This document shows, in pieces, positions 43,324-52,231 of a DNA stretch of 64,000 bases (its first letter is position 1; each line of letters begins with the position of its first letter). The notes under the pieces are model-generated. The model saw only the letters and a program-made list of their open reading frames with translations. It searched no databases and was not told the origin of the DNA. The position numbers and the translations under genes are program-made. Source of the DNA: Deltaproteobacteria bacterium. Lineage in GTDB: Bacteria > Desulfobacterota > Desulfomonilia > UBA1062. The stretch is from NCBI GenBank assembly GCA_018434685.1, contig JAHDOV010000007.1:1-64000 (forward strand). Reading direction: 5' to 3'.

Positions 43324-43808
43324 GGTGCCAGACTGTCAGGCAATTGGGCTACAGGCTTTTTATTTGAAAATAGAATCCAGTAGCCAGAATTCAGAAGACA
43401 GAATAAAAACCTTAAAACATTCAGGCAGGTATATTAAGTAAACTGGACACTTTTTTATACTTCGTTGTGGCCAACTGGCCATGCCTTTTAGGCTGAGGGA
43501 AAAAGGAGAGGAGCCAGGAACCAGAAGACAGGATGAAGAAATTCAGCTGTCATTGCGAGGAGCGGAAGCGACGAAGCAATCTCATCAAAAATACAGGCAA
43601 TAGGTTTTTAGGTTGTTAGTCTAATGTGAGACAAAAAAGGAGTCAGGGTGCAACCCCTGCTGTCATTGCGAGCGAAGCGAAGCAATCTCATGTTATAAAA
43701 AATTTAACAGATTGCTTTGTCGCTTCGTTCCTCGCAATGACAGGATGTAAGGCTTTTGGGAAGGCATTGATTTGAAGTGATTTTGATATCTTGGCGGGGA
43801 ATGAGTAT
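43324..43808. repeat. Composite intergenic repeats before the first lectin-fold gene
   Basis: Contains GTCATTGCGAGGAGCGG...GAAGCAATCTC (43548-43583) and a head-to-head pair (43660-43691 with 43708-43743). The stretch 43708-43815 is identical to 44780-44887 ahead of the next paralogue and is therefore part of a duplicated unit. A probable promoter within the repeated segment could not be pinned down. Confidence 0.65.
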
Positions 43809-44630
43809 ATGAAGACATCATCGATTGTAATTGTATTGCTTGTAGCAGTATCCAGCATTGTGTTCGCCTACGTCCATGATGACCTGGATTTTGGTTACAT
43901 CTCGGGTGATTCAGCCACAACTGTCTCGACCGGCAACAAGATCGTGGTTCAGCCAATGAACTATGAGATGGTCTATATCCCGCCCGGTACCTTCCAGTTG
44001 GGTTCTCCGTCATCCGAATGGGGTCGTGACGATGATGAGCGTCAGCATGGGGTGAAGCTCATCAGGGGGTTTTACCTAGGGGTGACCGAGGTGACGCAGG
44101 TCCAGTGGCGCAAAGTGATGGGGAGTAGCCCGTCATATTTCAAGAACTGCGACGAATGTCCTGTGGAGCAGGTATCGTGGGAGGACTGCCAGGAGTTTAT
44201 CAGGAGATTGAACAGAATGGAGGGAACCGCCAAATACCGTCTGCCCACGGAGGCTCAGTGGGAGTATGCGTGCCGGGCAGGGTGCCAGGGTGCCTATTGT
44301 TTTGGAAACAATTCCGACAAACTTGATCAATACGCTTGGTATAGTAATAAATACAGAGGCAAGACGCATCCTGTTGCGGGTAAGAAGCCCAATGCCTGGG
44401 GACTGTATGACATGCACGGGAATGTGTGGGAGTGGTGTTCCGACTGGTACGGGGACTATCCCTCGGGTTCGGTAACCGACCCGGATGGTCCTTCTACGGG
44501 CTCGCGCCGGGTGTCTCGCGGCGGCAGTTGGGTAAGCAGCGCGGGGGGCTGCCGGTCTGCGTATCGCAGCAACGTCGATCTATCCTATCGCAGCAGCAGC
44601 CTCGGCTTCCGCCTTTCCAGGACACAGTAA
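43809..44630 (+). CDS. Exported FGE/SUMF1-fold (C-type-lectin-like) protein 1
   Basis: 273 residues from the ATG at 43809 (GGCGGGG before it). Signal peptide (ending VFA), a short linker with YVHDDLDFG, then the formylglycine-generating-enzyme fold: EMVYIPPGTFQLGSPS, GVTEVTQVQWRKVMG, YRLPTEAQWEYACRAG, WGLYDMHGNVWEWCSDWYGD, SRGGSW ... CRSAYR ... LGFRL. The paired Cys used by true FGE near the C-terminus is absent, so sulfatase activation is unlikely and ligand binding is more probable. The stretch after GGSW (codons 241-263) is rich in AGC/AAC/GTC/GAT codons and differs sharply between the five paralogues, as in variable regions of diversity-generating retroelement targets. Confidence 0.88.
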   Translation: MKTSSIVIVLLVAVSSIVFAYVHDDLDFGYISGDSATTVSTGNKIVVQPMNYEMVYIPPGTFQLGSPSSEWGRDDDERQHGVKLIRGFYLGVTEVTQVQWRKVMGSSPSYFKNCDECPVEQVSWEDCQEFIRRLNRMEGTAKYRLPTEAQWEYACRAGCQGAYCFGNNSDKLDQYAWYSNKYRGKTHPVAGKKPNAWGLYDMHGNVWEWCSDWYGDYPSGSVTDPDGPSTGSRRVSRGGSWVSSAGGCRSAYRSNVDLSYRSSSLGFRLSRTQ

Positions 44631-44880
44631 AATAATAAATAAAGACTGTTAGGCTGAAGATGAAAGAGTGTAGTCAGAAGGGAAGATCAAAGAGAGTAGC
44701 AGACAGGAGTCAGAATGAAGAAATTCTGCTGTCATTGCGAGCGAAGCGAAGCAATCTCGTGTTACATAAATAATATTAGCAGATTGCTTTGTCGCTTCGT
44801 TCCTCGCAATGACAGGATGTAAGGCTTTTGGGAAGGCATTGATTTGAAGTGATTTTGATATCTTGGCGGGGAATGAGTAT
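44631..44880. repeat. Composite intergenic repeat between lectin-fold genes 1 and 2
   Basis: Order: GTTAGGCTG-type, then CAGGAGTCAGAATGAAG, then a TGTCATTGCGAGCG...AGCAATCTC half (44730-44759) and an inverted half (44780-44815), then the 108 bp shared exactly with the region before lectin-fold gene 1. This is the boundary of a tandem duplication. Confidence 0.7.
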
Positions 44881-45702
44881 ATGAAGAAATCATCGATTGT
44901 AATTGCATTGCTTGCAGCAGTATCCGGCATTGTGTTCGCCTACGTTCCGGATGACCTGGATTTCGGTGACCTCTCGGGTGATTCGGCCACAACTGTCTCG
45001 ACCGGCAACAAGATTGTGGTTCAGTCAATAAACTATGAAATGGTCTATATCCCTCCCGGCACCTTCATGATGGGTTCTCCGTCAAATGATCCGAAGCGTG
45101 ATTCTGATGAGCGGCAGCATCGGGTGACGCTGAGTAAAGGTTTTTATATGGGGCTGACCGAGGTGACGCAGGCGCAGTGGCTCAAGGTGATGGGAAATAA
45201 TCCGTCGGGGTTCGGCAACTGTGACGACTGTCCGGTGGAGAAAGTGTCGTGGAATGACTGCCATGAGTTTATTAGGAAGCTGAACCGTATGGAGGGGACA
45301 GACAAGTACCGATTACCGACCGAGGCCGAGTGGGAGTATGCGTGCCGTGCAGGGAGTGAGGGTGCATATTGCTTTGGGAACGATACCGAAAGTCTGAGTC
45401 AATATGCGTGGTATATCGATAATTCAGGGGCAAAGACGCATCCTGTTGCAGGGAAGAAGCCCAATGCCTGGGGTCTGTATGACATGCACGGCAATGTTTG
45501 GGAGTGGTGCTCGGACTGGTATGGGGATTATCCCTCCGAAACGGTAACCGACCCTGATGGTCCTTCTGCGGGCTCGAGCCGGTTGTCCCGCGGCGGCTGT
45601 TGGTACTTCGGCACGAGGCTCTGTCGTTCTGCACTTCGAGGCGGGTTCGATCCATCCCTCCGCGACAGCTACCTGGGTTTCCGCCTTTCCAGGACCGAGT
45701 GA
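44881..45702 (+). CDS. Exported FGE/SUMF1-fold (C-type-lectin-like) protein 2
   Basis: 273 residues, the same length as protein 1 and its tandem duplicate including 108 bp of identical upstream DNA. Signal peptide ending VFA, conserved YVPDDLDFGDL, then the FGE-type fold (EMVYIPPGTFMMGSPS, GLTEVTQAQW, WGLYDMHGNVWEW). The C-terminus reads GGCWYFGTRLCRSALRGG...YLGFRL. Compared with protein 1 the fixed frame (CRSA, R, LGFRL) is kept while the residues between are changed, with codons TAC, TTC, GGC, CTC, GAC, AGC, TAC. Probably periplasmic or surface exposed. Confidence 0.88.
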   Translation: MKKSSIVIALLAAVSGIVFAYVPDDLDFGDLSGDSATTVSTGNKIVVQSINYEMVYIPPGTFMMGSPSNDPKRDSDERQHRVTLSKGFYMGLTEVTQAQWLKVMGNNPSGFGNCDDCPVEKVSWNDCHEFIRKLNRMEGTDKYRLPTEAEWEYACRAGSEGAYCFGNDTESLSQYAWYIDNSGAKTHPVAGKKPNAWGLYDMHGNVWEWCSDWYGDYPSETVTDPDGPSAGSSRLSRGGCWYFGTRLCRSALRGGFDPSLRDSYLGFRLSRTE

Positions 45703-45928
45703 AAGATAGGCTGTTAGACTGTAGACACATAGGCTATTAGGGAAAGACAAAAGATAGGAGCCAGGAGAGATAGGCTATTAGATTGAAGACTATTAGGCTG
45801 TAGGAAAAGGAAGAAGACGAATGAAGAATTTGGCAGTGATTGAAGAGTTGACAGTCTAAGCCCGTCTAACTTCAAAGTCTACAGCCTAACACCTGCAGTC
45901 TATTAACCTGCAAACATATGGAGATAAC
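45703..45928. repeat. TAGGCTGT/TAGACTAT-type reiterations
   Basis: Almost the whole interval is built of imperfect TAGGCTATTAG, GTTAGACTGTAG and, in the opposite sense, CTACAGCCTAACA units. No gene. Confidence 0.6.
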
Positions 45929-46852
45929 ATGTTAATGAAAAAGAGAGGATCTTTTCCGAGAAATAGTATGTCTCAATCAAGTCTTCTCGACAGAGCCTTG
46001 AAATTAATAAAGATAGTATTGATGGTGGTCATCTCCCTGCTCATCGTCTCCATTCTGCCCCTGCCTTTAAACGCACGCGTGGAAACAGGGGTCACCGGCA
46101 AAGGCGAGGCAGCCGTCGTCGGAATCACCCCGGAGGAAGGCCAGCTCATCGCCCTGCAGCGGGCGAGAGCGGATGCCATTGAAAAATCCGTGGGCATGCA
46201 GATTCACGGGACCACCCTGGTGACAAACGGCAGGCTCGTGGGCCAGTTCTTAAAGACATTTTCGCGGGGATTCATCACGCAGGAAGAAAAGACCTGGAGC
46301 GACGATTTCATAGTAGTCACCCAGAGCGGGCCGAGAACCCCGAAATACATGGTCTCGATCGTTGCCACAGTTCACATACCCGAGAAAAAGGTTGACCGGA
46401 CGTTCCATCTAAAAGCATCTCTAAACAGGGCATCGTTTGTAGCAGGTGATTGCGCCACGGTTACTGCCGAGGTTTCCAAAAGGGCATGCCTTGCCATCTT
46501 CAACCTGCGTGCAGACGATAAGGTGGCCATGATCTATCCTTCTGAGAAAACAGGTGCAACAGAGATCGTCGAACTGGGGAAACCCCTTATCTTCCCTGGA
46601 AAAGCCGCTGGTAATATCCTCGAAATGGCAACACTACCCAATCACAAGCACGATACAGAGGCCTTTCTTATTGTTGCCGTGCAAGCTGCAGAAAAAAATT
46701 CAATCGATTTCAATGAGCTGTTCTCAGAGGGCCGTCTCTATAATGTCCCGGAGTTTTTTGAGATCTACAGCCGCATTGCAGACATATCCGTAGAGCAAAT
46801 CCTGCCGTATGAGGTGAGGGAGAGGGAGCAGGATGATAGAGATAGGCTGTAG
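45929..46852 (+). CDS. Exported protein with FlgT-N-like and DUF4384-like domains
   Basis: 307 residues with GGAGA before the ATG. A long basic N-terminus leads into one membrane/signal segment (about 27-50). Next is a domain resembling the N-terminal domain of FlgT-type proteins (TGKGEAAVVGITPEEGQLIA, then ALQRARADAIEKSVGMQI). The C-terminal part fits DUF4384 (LNRASFVAGDCATVTAEVSK, ACLAIFNLRADDKVAMIYPS). DUF4384 often accompanies caspases, kinases and TPR proteins in bacterial signalling operons. It lies between lectin-fold genes 2 and 3, suggesting that it belongs to the same surface system. Confidence 0.75.
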   Translation: MLMKKRGSFPRNSMSQSSLLDRALKLIKIVLMVVISLLIVSILPLPLNARVETGVTGKGEAAVVGITPEEGQLIALQRARADAIEKSVGMQIHGTTLVTNGRLVGQFLKTFSRGFITQEEKTWSDDFIVVTQSGPRTPKYMVSIVATVHIPEKKVDRTFHLKASLNRASFVAGDCATVTAEVSKRACLAIFNLRADDKVAMIYPSEKTGATEIVELGKPLIFPGKAAGNILEMATLPNHKHDTEAFLIVAVQAAEKNSIDFNELFSEGRLYNVPEFFEIYSRIADISVEQILPYEVREREQDDRDRL

Positions 46853-47273
46853 GTGCCCTGAAAAAAATGCCCTTGGGGTGTTGTCAGACTGAAGGGAGAG
46901 GAGCCAGGGGACAGAATGATAAATCCTGCTGTCATTGCGAGCGGAGCGAAGCAATCTCTTGAGATAATGAAGACTGTAGGATTTTAGGTTGTTAGGGAAA
47001 AAGAGAATGAGGAATAACCCAGAATGAATCGAGTTTGCAGCGATCGCATTTCTAAAAGTCTAAAAGACTACAGCCTAAAAGCCTATAAAAAGAATACAGG
47101 AGTCAGAATGAAGAAACTCTGCTGCCATTGCGAGTGAAGCGTAGCAATCTCGTATTACATAAGAAATATTAAGAGATTGCTTTGTCACTTCGTTCCTTGC
47201 AATGAAAGGATGTAAGACTTTCACAAAGGCATTCATTTGAAATGTTTTTAAAAACTTGGTGGGGTATGAATAG
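46853..47273. repeat. Composite intergenic repeats before lectin-fold gene 3
   Basis: Carries GTCATTGCGAGCGGAGCGAAG (about 46932), another pair around 47117-47212, and the diverged counterpart of the duplicated leader of genes 1 and 2 (ATGTAAGACTTTCACAAAGG...). No gene. Confidence 0.6.
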
Positions 47274-48200
47274 ATGAAGAAATTAACAATCGCAATTGCA
47301 ATCCTTGCAGTTGCAAGCACCCATTTGTTCGCCTACGTCCCGGACGACCTGGATTTCGATGATCTTAAGGAGGAGCCGAAGGCATCGGATGCCCGTCAGG
47401 AAGCACCGTCAGGGAACAAGATAGAGGAGTCAACAGCATCGGATACCCGTCAGGCAGCACCATCCGAGAACAAGATAGTGGTTGATTCCATAGGCTACGA
47501 GATGGTCTATATCCCGCCTGGCACATTCACTATGGGCTCTCCCTCAAACGAATCAGGTCGTTTTGATGATGAGGGGCAGCATAACGTGACAATAACTAAA
47601 GGGTATTACATGGGATCAACCGAGGTTACCCAGAGTCAGTGGGAAAAAATCATGGGGAGCAATCCATCAAAATTTAAATCGTGGCTGGGAACGAAGAGAG
47701 ATTGCCCGGTTGAGCATGTATCGTGGAAAGATTGCCAGAAGTTTGTCAGGAAACTGAACCAGATAGAAGGGGTGAATACCTATCGCCTGCCTACAGAGGC
47801 GGAGTGGGAGTATGGATGCCGGGCCGGAACGGACACCCCGTTTAACACGGGCAGGTGCTTGTCTACCGATCAGGCCAACTATGACGGTAATTATCCCTTA
47901 TCCTGGTGCCTGAAAGGAACCTACCGGGAAAAGACTTTGCCGGTAAAGAGTTGTGCCCCGAATGCTTGGGGCCTGTACGACATGCACGGTAATGTGTGGG
48001 AGTGGTGTTCTGACGGGTATGGCAACTATCCTTCTGGTTCTGTTACTGATCCGGACGGCGCTCCAACAGGCTCGCCCCGGGTGGCTCGCGGAGGCGGTTG
48101 GAGCTTTAGTGCGAGACTCTGCCGGTCTGCAAATCGCGACAAGTATGATCCTTCAGGCCGCCTTAGTTTTCTCGGTTTCCGCCTTTCCAGGACACCGTGA
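47274..48200 (+). CDS. Exported FGE/SUMF1-fold (C-type-lectin-like) protein 3
   Basis: 308 residues. Signal peptide ending LFA, YVPDDLDFDDLKEEP, then a duplicated linker (EASDARQ / TASDTRQ with PSGNKI / PSENKI) absent from proteins 1 and 2. The FGE fold follows (EMVYIPPGTFTMGSPS, GSTEVTQSQWEKIMG, NAWGLYDMHGNVWEW), with an inserted segment GTDTPFNTGRCLSTDQANYD shared only with protein 4. The C-terminal variable stretch is GGGWSFSARLCRSANRDKYD, PSGRLSFLGFRL. The start ATG aligns with that of protein 2. Confidence 0.88.
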   Translation: MKKLTIAIAILAVASTHLFAYVPDDLDFDDLKEEPKASDARQEAPSGNKIEESTASDTRQAAPSENKIVVDSIGYEMVYIPPGTFTMGSPSNESGRFDDEGQHNVTITKGYYMGSTEVTQSQWEKIMGSNPSKFKSWLGTKRDCPVEHVSWKDCQKFVRKLNQIEGVNTYRLPTEAEWEYGCRAGTDTPFNTGRCLSTDQANYDGNYPLSWCLKGTYREKTLPVKSCAPNAWGLYDMHGNVWEWCSDGYGNYPSGSVTDPDGAPTGSPRVARGGGWSFSARLCRSANRDKYDPSGRLSFLGFRLSRTP

Positions 48201-48638
48201 GGATAGGAAGATAGGCTGTAGGCTTTTAGGCTATTAGTGGAAATACAAAGGATAACAGCGGAGAAAGAAGTCAGGAGTCAGAATTCAGTATGAAGAAACT
48301 CAGCTGTCATTGAAGGAAAGAGCCAGGAAAAGTTGCTGTCATTGCGAGGAGGCCAACGGCCGACGCTGCACAATTCTGCAGGACAGCCGAATTGGACAGC
48401 CCGAAGGTGCTGCCCATTAGGGCGAGGGGCAAGGATGCACCGAGTCAATCTCAAGGTTACTGACACTGGACAAAGCAGCGTTGCACGGCTCTGCTGGAGA
48501 TTATGAGATTGCTTCGCTTCGCTCGCAATGACGGGCCATGTGGCTATGATTGCAGTCCTGAAAGTCTAACGGTCTACAGTCTAACAGCCTGAAAAAGCAT
48601 GATATCCTGAGATGTAATGAAAGAGGGGAGCTGATGGT
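48201..48638. repeat. Duplicated ~340-bp composite repeat, copy 1
   Basis: About 48201-48540 is nearly identical to 49646-49985 after lectin-fold gene 4. Inside, a TGTCATTGCGAG...CAATCTC element is interrupted by about 80 bp beginning CACAATTC and containing GACAGCCGAATTGGACAGCC. A third partial copy of that insert lies at 57061-57135. Confidence 0.7.
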
Positions 48639-49592
48639 ATGAATGTGAGAACAATGATCATGATTGCGGTCATGATGGCTATGGCAGGTTCGGTTTTCTG
48701 CTACATCCCGGACGACCTGGATTTCAACGATTTCACGGAGGAGCCGAAGGCATCAGACACACATCAGACAGCACCATCAGGAAACAAGATCATCATAAAG
48801 TCCATCAACTACGAAATGGTCTACATCCCGCCCGGCACGTTCCAGATGGGGTCTCCTTCAAACGAGCCTGACCGGGATGATGATGAGCGTCAGCACCGCG
48901 TTAAGCTGACGAAGGGATATTACATGGGGGTGACCGAGGTGACTCTCGGGCAGTGGAGAACTTTTGTCAATAAGACAGGGTATAAGAGCGAGGCTGAGAA
49001 AGATGGCTGGGCATATGCATGGGATGGTGATTCATGGGAGAAAAAGCGTGGGGCGAGTTGGAAGGAACCGGGTTTCTCACAGACAGACGATAATCCTGTG
49101 ACATGCGTGTCATATAATGATGCCCAGGAATTCATCAAGTGGCTGAACAGGAGGGAGGGTTCATCAAAGTACCGTCTGCCGAGTGAGGCCGAGTGGGAGT
49201 ATGCGTGCCGTGCGGGGACAGACACGCCATTCAATACGGGCAGGTGCCTCTCAACCGATCAGGCCAACTTTGACGGCAGCAACTATCCACTGACCGGCTG
49301 TTCAAAAGGGGTATACCGGGTGAAAACCCTGCCGGTTCAAAGTTTTGTTCCCAATGCCTGGGGTTTGTATGACATGCACGGCAATGTATGGGAGTGGTGT
49401 GCTGACTGGTATGGGGATTATCCAACAGGAACGGTAACTGACTCGACCGGTCCTTCATCAGGCTCGAACCGGGTGACACGCGGCGGCAGCTGGTACGACT
49501 TCGCGAGGGGCTGCCGTTCGGCGAATCGCGACAGAGACAATCCGGTCAACCGCGGCAACAGCCTTGGCTTCCGCCTTGCCAGGATCCCGTGA
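48639..49592 (+). CDS. Exported FGE/SUMF1-fold (C-type-lectin-like) protein 4
   Basis: 317 residues; GAGGGGAG precedes the ATG. Signal peptide (about 1-23), YIPDDLDFNDFTEEPKASD linker, then the FGE-type fold with an extra loop (KTGYKSEAEKDGWAYAWDGD) and the RCLSTDQANFDG insert shared with protein 3. C-terminus GGSWYDFARGCRSANRDRDN, PVNRGNSLGFRL, whose variable codons are TAC GAC TTC, GGC, GAC AGA GAC AAT, GTC AAC, GGC AAC AGC. The last codons differ from the others by ARIP in place of SRT. A 46-bp palindromic insertion follows its stop codon directly. Confidence 0.88.
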   Translation: MNVRTMIMIAVMMAMAGSVFCYIPDDLDFNDFTEEPKASDTHQTAPSGNKIIIKSINYEMVYIPPGTFQMGSPSNEPDRDDDERQHRVKLTKGYYMGVTEVTLGQWRTFVNKTGYKSEAEKDGWAYAWDGDSWEKKRGASWKEPGFSQTDDNPVTCVSYNDAQEFIKWLNRREGSSKYRLPSEAEWEYACRAGTDTPFNTGRCLSTDQANFDGSNYPLTGCSKGVYRVKTLPVQSFVPNAWGLYDMHGNVWEWCADWYGDYPTGTVTDSTGPSSGSNRVTRGGSWYDFARGCRSANRDRDNPVNRGNSLGFRLARIP

Positions 49593-49645
49593 AATGGTTG
49601 CAGAGCAACCCCCCCAGAGGGGATTTCACAGGGGGGACCCCGTGA
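49593..49645. mobile_element. Tiny hairpin insertion with 7-bp flanking duplication
   Basis: CCCGTGA occurs at 49586-49592 (including the stop codon of lectin-fold gene 4) and again at 49639-49645. The 46 bp between them contain GGTTGC-AGA-GCAACC and a C7...G6 stem. After lectin-fold gene 3 the corresponding site reads straight through (CCGTGAGGATAGG, about 48194-48206), which looks like the empty site. Confidence 0.55.
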
Positions 49646-50308
49646 GGATAGGCAGATAGGCTGTAGGCTTTTAGGCTATTAGGGAAAAGACAAAGGATAA
49701 AGACAGGGGAAAGAAGTCAGGAGTCAGAATTCAGTATGAAGAAACTCAGCTGTCATTGAAGGAAAGATCTGGGAAAAGTTGCTGGCATTGCGAGGAGGCC
49801 AAAGGCCGACGCGGCACAATTCGTCAGGACAGCCGAATTGGACAGCCCGAAGGTGCTGCCCATTAGGGCGAGGGGCAAGGATGCACCGAGTCAATTTCAA
49901 GGTGACTGACACTGGACTTAGCAGCATTGCACGGCTTTGCTGGAGATTATGAGATTGCTTCGCTTCGCTCGCAATGACGGGCCATTTCCTGTCATTGCGA
50001 GGAGCGCAAGCGACGAAGCAATCTTGAGGTGTTTTGCATCAGCCGCTTATTCTGTTCATGTCTCTAAAGAAGAAATACGAGATTGCCGCGTCCCTTTAAG
50101 ATGCTCGTAATGACGGAGGCCTACACCGAGCCACTTGCCTGTCATTGTAGTCCTGAAAGCCTAAAAGGCTACAGCCTGAAAGCCTCCTTCGGCAATGCTT
50201 TGATTTTCAGCTTTCTTTATGATAAATATACCGTGTTTCCATGGTGTTCTGAAATAGTTGTAAATTTTGGCATATTGTTGGTGCTATTCATGAAAGGGGG
50301 AGGGCATC
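49646..50308. repeat. Duplicated composite repeat, copy 2, and further repeats
   Basis: The ~340-bp copy 2 ends near 49985. It is followed by another TGTCATTGCGAGGAGCGC...GAAGCAATCT element (49990-50025) and mixed sequence to the FHA gene. No gene seen; a frame at 50083-50349 crosses repeat DNA. Confidence 0.65.
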
Positions 50309-51772
50309 GTGTCTGGCATGACGAACCGGCATCTCGTGCTGACAAGTAACGGAATAGAGAACGATATTCCTGTAGAGAGGCTCCCGATAACCATCGGCAG
50401 GAACCAGGAAAACGACATCGTCTTGCCGTACGGCTTTGTTTCCGGACGGCATGGCCGCATAGTCGTCGATAACGGGGGTTTCGTCTACCAGGATCTGAAG
50501 AGCACCAATGGCACGTATGTGGATGGCGAGCTCGTCAGCGGTCAGATGAGAGTCCTGGCCGGATCAGGCTGCATGGTGTTCGGCAGTGCAGATGGTGCAG
50601 AGGTGGCCTACAGGATAACCGGCGACGAGTACCGTCACGAAGATGGCGAAAGCAGGCTCTTCCAGGAAGGGTATGCGCACCTCAGGCAGGGCAACTACAG
50701 GCATGCCTTCGAGTGTTTTGAGAAGATCCTTGCCGATACACCCAAGAGCCCGGCAATATACTGCTATGCCGGTCTCGCTGCATCCAGGATCGATGATCTC
50801 GACACCGCCATCCTCCGCTTCGAACAGTACCTCGCCCTGATGCCCCGTGATGTGCAAGCCATGGTCGACCTGGGCAAGCTCTATGAGCGCAAGGGCCAGC
50901 TCGGCAGGGCCTCGGCACGCTATCACCGGGCCCTCGAACTGAAGCCAGGGGACCGGGAGATTAGTGACCGGCTCAGGAACCTCAACCGGTATGAACCGGT
51001 AAGCGATGCATTCCACGGCATTAAATCCACGGAAGAGATCCTGGGATCTGACTTGACGGACACTGTGTCCACTATGCATTTCGAGGTCACCTACAACATT
51101 GCACGACATGGCCGCAGGCTCAATGACGTGCTCAAGACCCTGGAAGAGGCCTACCTGTCAGTCGGCGAACACCTGGATCTCTACCCGAAGGGAAAGGTTC
51201 CGGTCGTGCTCTGTACCCGGGAAGGCGCACTCGAAAAGAGTGCTGTTCAGGCCGTGGGAACAGGCACGAAGAGGGGGATCAAGGCGCTGATCACCCCCAG
51301 GACAACAGCAGAGGCCCCGTTTATAAAGGTGCTGCTCATACATGAGTATGTCCACTATCTTATCGAGAGCATAACCCCTGAAGGGGTCAATCTCCCCTGG
51401 TGGTTTCATGAAGGCCTCGCACAGTATGAATCTCAGAACATGCGGGTCAACGACGATTCTCTGATGGCCCGGATGGCGCTCAACGAGGCCTTTATTCCCC
51501 TGGAGATGCTCGAGAAATGGGCAGGTGACGATGGTGTTGATGGACTTACCCAGCTCGCCTATTCGCAGGCCTACAGCCTCATCGATCACTGCGTGACCAC
51601 TCATGGCTGGGAAACCATCAGGGTTCTCATAAAGTCGTTTGTCCGGGGAAGGGGAAGAGCCGCCTTTGAAGATGCAGGCATCGATTATATCAGGCTCGAA
51701 GATCACTGGCGAAAATGGCTCGATCTGCGGCTCAACCAGGGGCCGGCTGGCAGGACCGTGCAACTGTCGTGA
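50309..51772 (+). CDS. FHA-TPR-metallopeptidase protein
   Basis: 487 residues from a GTG at 50309, six bases after GGGGGAGGG. An FHA phosphothreonine-binding domain (about 8-105: PITIGRNQENDIVL, GFVSGRHGRIV, LKSTNGTYVDG) is followed by TPR-like helices (about 112-215). The C-terminal gluzincin-type peptidase has HEYVH (His345, Glu346, His349) and a third ligand Glu368 in WWFHEGLAQYES. No signal peptide is visible, so it is probably cytoplasmic or a peripheral membrane protein. FHA domains read phosphorylation by Ser/Thr kinases such as the one at 54048, linking a kinase signal to proteolysis (inference). Confidence 0.88.
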   Translation: MSGMTNRHLVLTSNGIENDIPVERLPITIGRNQENDIVLPYGFVSGRHGRIVVDNGGFVYQDLKSTNGTYVDGELVSGQMRVLAGSGCMVFGSADGAEVAYRITGDEYRHEDGESRLFQEGYAHLRQGNYRHAFECFEKILADTPKSPAIYCYAGLAASRIDDLDTAILRFEQYLALMPRDVQAMVDLGKLYERKGQLGRASARYHRALELKPGDREISDRLRNLNRYEPVSDAFHGIKSTEEILGSDLTDTVSTMHFEVTYNIARHGRRLNDVLKTLEEAYLSVGEHLDLYPKGKVPVVLCTREGALEKSAVQAVGTGTKRGIKALITPRTTAEAPFIKVLLIHEYVHYLIESITPEGVNLPWWFHEGLAQYESQNMRVNDDSLMARMALNEAFIPLEMLEKWAGDDGVDGLTQLAYSQAYSLIDHCVTTHGWETIRVLIKSFVRGRGRAAFEDAGIDYIRLEDHWRKWLDLRLNQGPAGRTVQLS

Positions 51773-52231
51773 TGCTGGGGGCAAACAGAAATGTGCAAAA
51801 GATGCACACCATACGTCGTCATGTAGGATAGGAAATCAGCAGCGTAGGGTCATCAGGCTGTAGGCTGTTGGGCTATAGGGAAAGATGAAAAATAAGAGAC
51901 AGATGTCAGGAGAAAAGACTGTTAGACCACTAGGCTGAAGGAAAAAGAGAGAAGAAATGAGCAGTGAGACAAAACAAAGACTCTGCTGTCATTGCGAGCG
52001 AAGCGAAGCAATCTCAACGTGTGTTGATTCGGCCGGTTCTTCTGTACACGGCTCTTCTGAAGTATTGCGAGACTGCTTCGCCCGCCTTTGGCGGACTCGT
52101 AATGACTGGTCCGTCAGGAAGAGGCAGAAGTGATAACGTGAGAGTCTTCAAGCTGGTGATATCAAGCACGAGAGGTGAATGTTGCATCCCGATACAATGA
52201 GGTTGACGATACCAGATAAAAGGATAGTGCC
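51773..52231. repeat. Composite intergenic repeats before the anti-sigma-like gene
   Basis: TAGGCTGT-type units (51845-51935), then TGTCATTGCGAGCGAAGCG... at about 51987-52015 and an inverted half near 52064-52105. No gene. Confidence 0.6.

Noticed and set aside
43809-49592. The FGE-fold proteins as sulfatase-activating formylglycine-generating enzymes
   Set aside because: The two active-site Cys of FGE near the C-terminus are not present in the right context, and no sulfatase gene is nearby.
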